64,000 nucleotides of DNA from Streptomyces sp. S465. Its GTDB lineage: Bacteria > Actinomycetota > Actinomycetes > Streptomycetales > Streptomycetaceae. The DNA is taken from contig NZ_CP114036.1 in the NCBI RefSeq assembly GCF_026898115.1, positions 6,690,001-6,754,000 of the forward strand. The letters are read 5' to 3'. The translations under genes were made by a program, and so were the position numbers. Below are positions 58,358 to 64,000 of this stretch, piece after piece. Below the pieces are notes generated by a model, which saw nothing but the letters and a program-made list of their open reading frames with translations, did no database searches and was not told the origin of the DNA. Within the stretch, counting starts at the first letter, position 1. Every line of letters starts with the position of its first letter.

Positions 58358-60523
58358 ATGGACACCGAGGGCACGTTCGACTCACGCAGCACACGCCACA
58401 ATCCGCCCCCACCTCCGCCTCCGCAATCCCCGCCCTCCTTTCCCACCGCCCCGCCGCCGATGCCGCCGACCGCGCCCCCGGCGCCCCCTGGCGCCGCTCC
58501 GGTGCCCGGACCGCCCGCCCCCCCGTCCTTCGTCGCCTGGCTGCGAGCCCCGCGCCCCGAGGCGGGGCCGGGGGTGTGGACGTACGAGCACAAGCCGAAG
58601 GCGCCGGAGGAGCCGGACCGGATTCCAGGGCGGCGGCTGCTCAGCGGAGCCCTGATCTCGGCCCTGTGTGGCTGGCTGGTGTGGTCGCTGCTGTGGAACG
58701 GGTATCTCGGCGGTTATTGGCTGTGGCCGCTGGCCCTCCTCACGCCTGACTCCTGGGCCGAGACCGGCAACATGGCCTACGTCATAGCGACGTACACCTA
58801 CTACGGCGTCTTCCTCTGCGCCATTGCCGTGATCTTCGGCCGCGTCGGCCACTGGTCCGAAGTCTGGCGCCGCTACATTGCGCCCCTCTTCCGGCGGGCC
58901 TGGGATGAGCCCGCCCCCGGGGCGGGCGGTGCGGTGGGGCCGGAGGGGGACCCCGTCGAGTGGCCGCACTTGCGGGCCGCGGGGGCGCACAGTGCGGCTG
59001 ATCGGTTGGCGGCGGAGGCGCGGGCCGGGGCGATGAACGACGTCGACCAGGCCCGGATCGAGTACGCCTGGCAGTCCGTGCGGGCCGGGAGGAACTCCCT
59101 CGCCTCGTTCACCGACACCGTGCTGCGCCACGGCGCCGCCTCGTACGGCCATCCGTCCGGGGCGCGGGATCTGCCCGTCCGTACGGCGCGGCATGACCTT
59201 GTCGCGCATCAGGTGCGCCTCGGTACCGCCGCCGACGACCGCCGCAACCCTTACCAGCACCGAGGAGTCGGGATCGCCCTCGATCCCGAGGTGCTCGGCA
59301 CCTCGCTCCTGGCCGTCGGGCCGCCCGGTTCGGGGAAGACGGGGCGGATGGTGCGGCCCGTTGTGGAGTCGCTGTGCCTGCAGGCGCTCGCCGGGCAGGT
59401 CGCCGTCGTGGCGGTCGGGGCGGCGGGGGCCGGACTCGGGGCGGATGAGGCGTTCGACGTCGTCGTGAAGATCGGCCGGTCCGACTCCGTCTACGACTTG
59501 GACCTCTACGGCGGCACCACCGACCCCGACGAGGCCGCGGGCATCCTGGCCGAGGCCCTGATCGGCGACATGGCCGCCTCGCTGCCCGGCGGGGACAGCC
59601 GGCGCGCCGCCACCGCGCTGGCCCAGCTGCTCGGCCCCTACCGCGCCGCCCACGGCCGCTTCCCGTCCGTCCCGGATCTGCGCGAGCTGCTGGACGGTTC
59701 CAAGACGGCCATCAACGCGCTGCGCGAGGCGCTGGACGAGGCGGGCGAGCGGGCGCAGGCCCGCGAGCTGGAGGCACGGGTCCGGCAGTCCGGTGCGCCC
59801 GGGGACGTGGGCGCGCTGCTCGCGGACCGGATCGCGCTGCTGGACCGGCCCGCGTTCGCGGAATTCTTCACCACCGACGGCGACCGCCGCCCGTTCTCCC
59901 TCCGCGCTCTCGAACATCCCCTCCGGGTGCGTATCGATCTGCCCGAGCGCGGCCATGCCGAGGCGTCGCGGATGCTCGCGCGGCTGGTCCTGGCACAGTT
60001 CACCGAGTGCGCCGTGGGCCGCGCCGACCGTTCGCTGTTCGCCTGCCTGGTCCTTGACGACGCCTCGCACACCATCACCCCCGAGGCCCTGCGCGGTATC
60101 CAGCGGCTCCGCTCCGCCCACGCGGGCGCCGTGCTCACCCTCCGCACCCTCGACGACGTCCCCGAGGCGCTGCGCAGCGCGCTGCTCGGCGCGGTCGGCT
60201 GCCGGATGGCCTGCGCCGGGGTGACGACCTGGGACGGGGCGCGGTTCGCGGAGGTGTGGGGGACGGAGTGGGTGGAGACCCGGGACGTCACCGACCGGCA
60301 GATCATCGCCGAGGAGCCGTTCACCAAGGTGCTGCACTTCATCCGTAAGGTCGTCACCGGCAAGGCGGTGACCACGCAGTCGGTGACCGTACGGACGGTG
60401 GAGCGCGAGCGCTGGTCCGCCTCGGAGCTGGCCCACGCGGTGCCCGCCGGGCACGCGGTGCTGTCGGTGACCTCCGTAAGGGGCGAGAGCGGGCCGCCGG
60501 TGCTGGTGGACCTCCGCGGATGA
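58358..60523 (+). CDS. Membrane-associated P-loop ATPase of unknown function
   Basis: A 721-residue protein. About 60 Pro-rich residues are followed by two hydrophobic segments (about 100-125 and 140-165) and a large cytoplasmic ATPase. Walker A is VGPPGSGKTGRM (about 323-334) and Walker B is FACLVLDDASH (about 560). The layout resembles FtsK/TraG-type DNA-pumping or coupling ATPases, but no DNA-binding tail was recognised, so this is only a class assignment. The ATG at 58358 follows AAGGGG; GTG 58310 is an alternative. It is divergent from gabT and followed by a pucR-type regulator. Confidence 0.75.
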   Translation: MDTEGTFDSRSTRHNPPPPPPPQSPPSFPTAPPPMPPTAPPAPPGAAPVPGPPAPPSFVAWLRAPRPEAGPGVWTYEHKPKAPEEPDRIPGRRLLSGALISALCGWLVWSLLWNGYLGGYWLWPLALLTPDSWAETGNMAYVIATYTYYGVFLCAIAVIFGRVGHWSEVWRRYIAPLFRRAWDEPAPGAGGAVGPEGDPVEWPHLRAAGAHSAADRLAAEARAGAMNDVDQARIEYAWQSVRAGRNSLASFTDTVLRHGAASYGHPSGARDLPVRTARHDLVAHQVRLGTAADDRRNPYQHRGVGIALDPEVLGTSLLAVGPPGSGKTGRMVRPVVESLCLQALAGQVAVVAVGAAGAGLGADEAFDVVVKIGRSDSVYDLDLYGGTTDPDEAAGILAEALIGDMAASLPGGDSRRAATALAQLLGPYRAAHGRFPSVPDLRELLDGSKTAINALREALDEAGERAQARELEARVRQSGAPGDVGALLADRIALLDRPAFAEFFTTDGDRRPFSLRALEHPLRVRIDLPERGHAEASRMLARLVLAQFTECAVGRADRSLFACLVLDDASHTITPEALRGIQRLRSAHAGAVLTLRTLDDVPEALRSALLGAVGCRMACAGVTTWDGARFAEVWGTEWVETRDVTDRQIIAEEPFTKVLHFIRKVVTGKAVTTQSVTVRTVERERWSASELAHAVPAGHAVLSVTSVRGESGPPVLVDLRG

Positions 60524-60575
60524 CCGGTCGCTCCTATGGGTTCTCGGTCCGGGGTCCCTTACGGTCAGGTTGGTG

Positions 60576-60599
60576 GCGGAATCACGCCGTCATTTCCGC
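60576..60599. promoter_or_regulatory. Inverted repeat upstream of pucR-type gene
   Basis: GCGGAA (60576-60581) and TTCCGC (60594-60599) form an inverted repeat with a 12-bp spacer, 80 nt before the regulator start. GGAATC and GATTCC words recur within 30 bp. This is a possible autoregulatory site. Confidence 0.35.
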
Positions 60600-60678
60600 A
60601 GATTCCTCCATTGAGGCAGAATCGGTAGGAGCCGTTCATACGGGACGGTGAAGTCGTCGCATTCGCATCGAAGGTGCC

Positions 60679-62511
60679 ATGCCTCCCACGCTCGCCTCGC
60701 TCGTCCGCCACCCTGGCCTCAAGCTGTCCGTGCTGGCGGGCGAGGACCGGCTGGAGACGCCCGTGCGCTGGGCACATGTCAGCGAGCTCGCCGACCCCGT
60801 GCCCTATATGGAGGGCGGCGAGCTGCTCCTGATCACCGCGATGCAGATCGAGGCCGAGGACCCGGACGAGATGCGCCGCTATGTGCGGCGGTTGGTGGGC
60901 GCGGGCGTGGTCGGGCTCGGCTTCGCGCTCGGCGTCAAATACGCCGAGGTGCCGCCCGCCCTCGCGGCGGCGGCCAAGGAGGAGGGGCTGCCGCTGCTCG
61001 GCGTGCCCCGCCGCACCCCCTTCATCGCGATCAGCAAGGCGGTCTCCGCGGCGATAGCCGCCGACCAGTACCGTGCTGTGACCGCCGGGTTCGAGGCGCA
61101 GCGCGAGCTGACCCGCGCCGCCATCGGGGCCGAGGGGCCTGCCGCGCTGCTCGCCCGGCTCGCCTCCCATGTCGACGGCTGGGCCGCGCTCTACGACGCC
61201 TCCGGCGCGGTGGTCGCCGCCGCACCCGACTGGGCCGCCCGCCGCGCCGCCCGGCTCACCGCCGACGTCGAGCGGCTCCGCTCCCGCCCCGGCCCGGCGA
61301 GCATCGTGGTCGGCGGTGTCGGCGGTGTCGGCGGCGTCGGCGGAGCCAGGACCACGGGCGCGGAAGCGGCCGAGGACACGGCCGTCGCGGACCGGGTGGA
61401 GCTCCAGTCGCTGGGCACCGGGCGGCGTCCCCGCGGTGTGCTCGCGGTCGGCACGGGCGCGCCGCTGGGCACCGCCGAGCGCTATGCCGTGCACTCGGCG
61501 GTCGCGCTGCTGACCCTGACCACCGAGCGTTCCCGCGCCTGGCAGGAGGCCGAGCAGCGGCTCGGCGCCGCCGTGCTGCGGATGCTGCTCGCGGGCGAGC
61601 CCGACCACGCGCGGGCGGTCGCCGGACCGTTGTACGGCGGGCTGCTCGACGCGCCGTTCCGGATGCTCGTCGCCGAGGTGCCGTCCGGCGGCGCGGCCCA
61701 GCAGACGCACGCGACGCCCTCCGGCACGGGCGGAGTCCCGGCGGAGCACCCCGCGGAACCCGCCGCCGCGAGCGCGAACGCGGGCACCAGAACGGGATCG
61801 GGCACCAACGTGACGGGCACGGGCATCGGGACGGGAACAGGCGCGGGCGCGGCCGTCGGCGAACCGGAGGCGGCCGATCCGCTCGGCACCCTCGTCGACA
61901 CCATGGAGGCGGCCGCGGCCCGCACCGGCGAGTCGTTGCTGGTCGTGCCCGACGGTGAGCGGCTCATCGTGCTGGCCCCGGACGGCGGGGCGGCGGCCGC
62001 GGCCTGTGCCGAGCACGCCCGCGCCGTGGAGAGCCGCCGCGGTACGAAGGCCCGCCCCCGCGACCGAGGCGCCGCCGCGCCCCAGGGCGACGAACTCGTC
62101 ATCGGGCTGTCCGCCCCCGCGGGCCCCATCGCCGCCGCGGCCGCCTACCGCCAGGCGGAGCAGGCGCTGTCGGTGGCGCGCCGCCGCGGCCGGATGCTGG
62201 TTGAGCATGAGCAGGTCGCGGCGGGTTCCGTACTGCCCCTGCTCGCCGACGACGCCGTCCGGGCGTTCGCCGACGGCATGCTGCGTGCCCTGCACGAGCA
62301 CGACGCCACCGGCCGGGGTGATCTGGTCGCCTCGCTGCGCGCCTGGCTCTCCCGGCACGGCCAGTGGGACGCGGCCGCCGCCGACCTCGGCGTCCACCGC
62401 CACACCCTGCGCTACCGGATGCGCCGCGTCGAGGAGATCCTGGGCCGCTCCCTGGACGACCCGGACGTCCGCATGGAGCTGTGGCTCGCCCTCAAGGCCA
62501 CCTCGGTCTGA
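60679..62511 (+). CDS. PucR family transcriptional regulator
   Basis: A 610-residue regulator. The N-terminal PucR domain (about 1-125) starts PPTLASLVRHPGLKLSVLAG. A central GAF-like region carries a GGVGGVGGVGG run (about 211-222) and a Ser/Gly/Thr-rich insertion of about 55 residues (about 335-390). The C-terminal helix-turn-helix is DAAAADLGVHRHTLRYRMRR (about 560-580). Members regulate purine, GABA and polyamine use; GabR-like members act near gabT. Upstream is the ATPase, downstream an aldehyde dehydrogenase, so it may activate the GABA genes. The last 13 bases belong to a tandem duplication. Confidence 0.9.
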   Translation: MPPTLASLVRHPGLKLSVLAGEDRLETPVRWAHVSELADPVPYMEGGELLLITAMQIEAEDPDEMRRYVRRLVGAGVVGLGFALGVKYAEVPPALAAAAKEEGLPLLGVPRRTPFIAISKAVSAAIAADQYRAVTAGFEAQRELTRAAIGAEGPAALLARLASHVDGWAALYDASGAVVAAAPDWAARRAARLTADVERLRSRPGPASIVVGGVGGVGGVGGARTTGAEAAEDTAVADRVELQSLGTGRRPRGVLAVGTGAPLGTAERYAVHSAVALLTLTTERSRAWQEAEQRLGAAVLRMLLAGEPDHARAVAGPLYGGLLDAPFRMLVAEVPSGGAAQQTHATPSGTGGVPAEHPAEPAAASANAGTRTGSGTNVTGTGIGTGTGAGAAVGEPEAADPLGTLVDTMEAAAARTGESLLVVPDGERLIVLAPDGGAAAAACAEHARAVESRRGTKARPRDRGAAAPQGDELVIGLSAPAGPIAAAAAYRQAEQALSVARRRGRMLVEHEQVAAGSVLPLLADDAVRAFADGMLRALHEHDATGRGDLVASLRAWLSRHGQWDAAAADLGVHRHTLRYRMRRVEEILGRSLDDPDVRMELWLALKATSV

Positions 62512-62558
62512 AGTGCGCCGACACCTCGGTCTGAAGTGCGCCGGCACCCCGGCCTGAA
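62499..62558 (+). repeat. 23-bp tandem repeat spanning the pucR stop codon
   Basis: Two almost identical 23-bp units (62499-62521 and 62522-62544, one mismatch) and a partial third (62545-62558). Each contains a TGA, so the true stop (62509-62511) is followed by duplicated copies. The 199-nt gap also has CATAGCG-type short repeats near 62576-62598 and the promoter of the next gene. Confidence 0.9.
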
Positions 62559-62710
62559 CCCGCACCGAGCAGGCCATAGCGCGATAGCGCCATAGCGGAG
62601 CACGTACGGCCCCGACTGCTACGTCCCGGACAAGCGCCGAGCGGGCCGGGCCCGCCTACGGTGGGAGGGGAGACACCATCGCAGAAGGTTCAGAAGGGTC
62701 GGGATCCACT

Positions 62711-64000
62711 GTGCCGGACACAAACGAAGCTGCCACCCACGCGTTCTGGCTCGCCGGCCGCAAGGCGACGGGCGAGGACACGCTCGAGGTCACGTCGCCC
62801 TGGGACGGCCGCCGCGTCGGCGTGGTGAGCGTTCCCACCGACGCGCAGATCGAGGAGGCCGTCGCCGCGGCCGACGCGGTGCGCGAGGAGTTCGCCGCGA
62901 CCCCCGCGCACGTACGGGCGGCCGCGCTGGACCATGTGTCGCGCCGGATCGCCGAGCGCACCGAGGAGATCGCCCGGCTGATCGCGGACGAGAACGGCAA
63001 GCCCCTCAAGTGGGCGCGGGGCGAGGTGGGCCGTGCCGTGTCCGTGTTCCGGTTCGCGGCCGAGGAGGCCCGCCGGTTCAACAGCGGGGAGGCCCAGCGG
63101 CTGGACACCGACGCCGGTGGCACCGGGCGGCTCGCGCTGACCCGCCGCTTCCCGCGCGGCACCGTGCTCGGCATCGCGCCGTTCAACTTCCCGCTGAACC
63201 TGAGCGCCCACAAGGTCGCCCCGGCCATCGCCGTGGGCACTCCGATCATCCTCAAGCCGGCCCCGGCGACCCCGCTGTCCGCGCTGGTCCTCGGCGAGCT
63301 GCTGGCCGAGACCGAGCTCCCGGCGGGCTCCTGGAGCGTCCTGCCGGTGCCCAACGACCGGATGCCCGCGCTGGTCCAGGACGAGCGGCTGCCGGTCATC
63401 TCCTTCACCGGCTCGGAAAAGGTCGGCTACTCGATCAAGGAGTCGGTGCCGCTCAAGCACTGCACCCTGGAGCTCGGCGGCAACGGCGCCGCGGTCGTCC
63501 TGTCGGACTACTCCTCCGACGCCGACCTCGACTGGGCGGCCACCCGCATCGGCACCTTCTCCAACTACCAGGCCGGCCAGTCGTGCATCTCCGTGCAGCG
63601 GGTGATCGCGGACGCGGCCGTCTACGAGGAACTCGTGCCGAGGATCGTCGCGGCGGTCGAGGCGCAGGTCACCGGCGACCCGACCGATGACGCCACCGAC
63701 GTCGGCCCGCTGATCAGCGAGGACGCCGCCAAGCGCGTCGAGTCCTGGGTCGAGGAGGCCGTCCGGGCCGGTGCGAAGCTGCTGACCGGCGGCAGGCGCG
63801 AGGGCGCGAGCTACGCCCCGACCGTCCTCGCGGACGTCCCCGCGGACACCACGATCGCCTGCGAGGAGGTCTTCGGTCCGGTGCTCACCCTGCACAAGGT
63901 GACCGGTGAGGACGAGGCGTTCGCGGCCGTCAACGACTCCAAGTACGGCCTCCAGGCAGGGGTCTTCACCCGCGAGGTGCGGACCGCCTTCCGCGCCCAC
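62711..64000 (+). CDS. Aldehyde dehydrogenase, partial (succinate-semialdehyde dehydrogenase candidate)
   Basis: 430 codons are visible and the frame is cut by the end of the window. The nucleophile is Cys292 in YQAGQSCISVQRV and the base is in TLELGGNGAAVV. The region PFNFPLNLSAHKVAPAIAVG binds cofactor. It differs clearly from the two aminobutyraldehyde dehydrogenases in the window and is closer to the lactaldehyde/SSADH-like branch, which fits oxidation of succinic semialdehyde after GabT, but this is inference. GTG 62711 has AAGGG 12 nt upstream. Confidence 0.88.
   Translation, partial: MPDTNEAATHAFWLAGRKATGEDTLEVTSPWDGRRVGVVSVPTDAQIEEAVAAADAVREEFAATPAHVRAAALDHVSRRIAERTEEIARLIADENGKPLKWARGEVGRAVSVFRFAAEEARRFNSGEAQRLDTDAGGTGRLALTRRFPRGTVLGIAPFNFPLNLSAHKVAPAIAVGTPIILKPAPATPLSALVLGELLAETELPAGSWSVLPVPNDRMPALVQDERLPVISFTGSEKVGYSIKESVPLKHCTLELGGNGAAVVLSDYSSDADLDWAATRIGTFSNYQAGQSCISVQRVIADAAVYEELVPRIVAAVEAQVTGDPTDDATDVGPLISEDAAKRVESWVEEAVRAGAKLLTGGRREGASYAPTVLADVPADTTIACEEVFGPVLTLHKVTGEDEAFAAVNDSKYGLQAGVFTREVRTAFRAH

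Overview
The window is a stretch of Streptomyces (or very close actinomycete) core chromosome. The evidence is the very high GC with G/C-biased third codon positions, GTG and TTG starts, the sporulation sigma factor whiG, an nsdA-like gene next to amtB-glnK-glnD, four consecutive type I signal peptidases, and a GlnR-type operator. The gene order resembles, from memory, the S. coelicolor region running from nsdA to the gabT area; this was not checked against a database. No rRNA, tRNA, CRISPR array, transposase or integrase was found.

Layout. 1-6.8 kb: the end of nsdA, the nitrogen-sensing operon amtB-glnK-glnD, and ffh. 6.8-10.3 kb: a small accessory patch with a methyltransferase, a short archaeal/eukaryotic-type prolyl-tRNA synthetase and a SprT-like zinc protease. 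10.4-13.1 kb: translation genes rpsP-khpA-rimM-trmD-rplS. 13.1-17.8 kb: signal peptidases sipW-X-Y-Z, a NUDIX hydrolase and a DUF2469 gene. 17.9-23.6 kb: yraN-comM-dprA, whiG, a TetR regulator and an M23 peptidase-like gene. 23.9-29.7 kb: rpsB-tsf-pyrH-frr-cdsA and rlmN. 29.8-33.7 kb: a TPP riboswitch followed by the thiamine ABC transporter thiB-P-Q. 33.8-37.0 kb: a LOG-like protein and an ABC exporter pair.

37.1-64.0 kb is largely a polyamine/GABA/amino-acid catabolic region. A minus-strand group contains an Lrp regulator, a class III aminotransferase, a sodium symporter and a TPP-dependent enzyme, with a divergent aminobutyraldehyde dehydrogenase. After an interlude (glycerophosphodiesterase-adenosine deaminase, DUF4190-NADAR-DUF4190) comes a plus-strand operon of a second aminobutyraldehyde dehydrogenase, PotD-A-B-C and a PuuB-like oxidase. 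Next are a PAP2 phosphatase, gabT, a large P-loop ATPase transcribed divergently from gabT, a PucR regulator, and a third aldehyde dehydrogenase cut by the window end. The inferred flow is polyamine import, oxidation or transamination to aminoaldehydes, dehydrogenation to GABA, then GabT and a semialdehyde dehydrogenase to succinate.

The least ordinary signals are these: a 12-bp motif shared by the two aminobutyraldehyde dehydrogenase promoters; a TTA codon and 21-bp repeats in dprA; the ProRS/SprT-like patch; a sipX frame running about 215 nt into sipY; and several micro-duplications at gene ends. All assignments come from reading the sequence; no searches were run.
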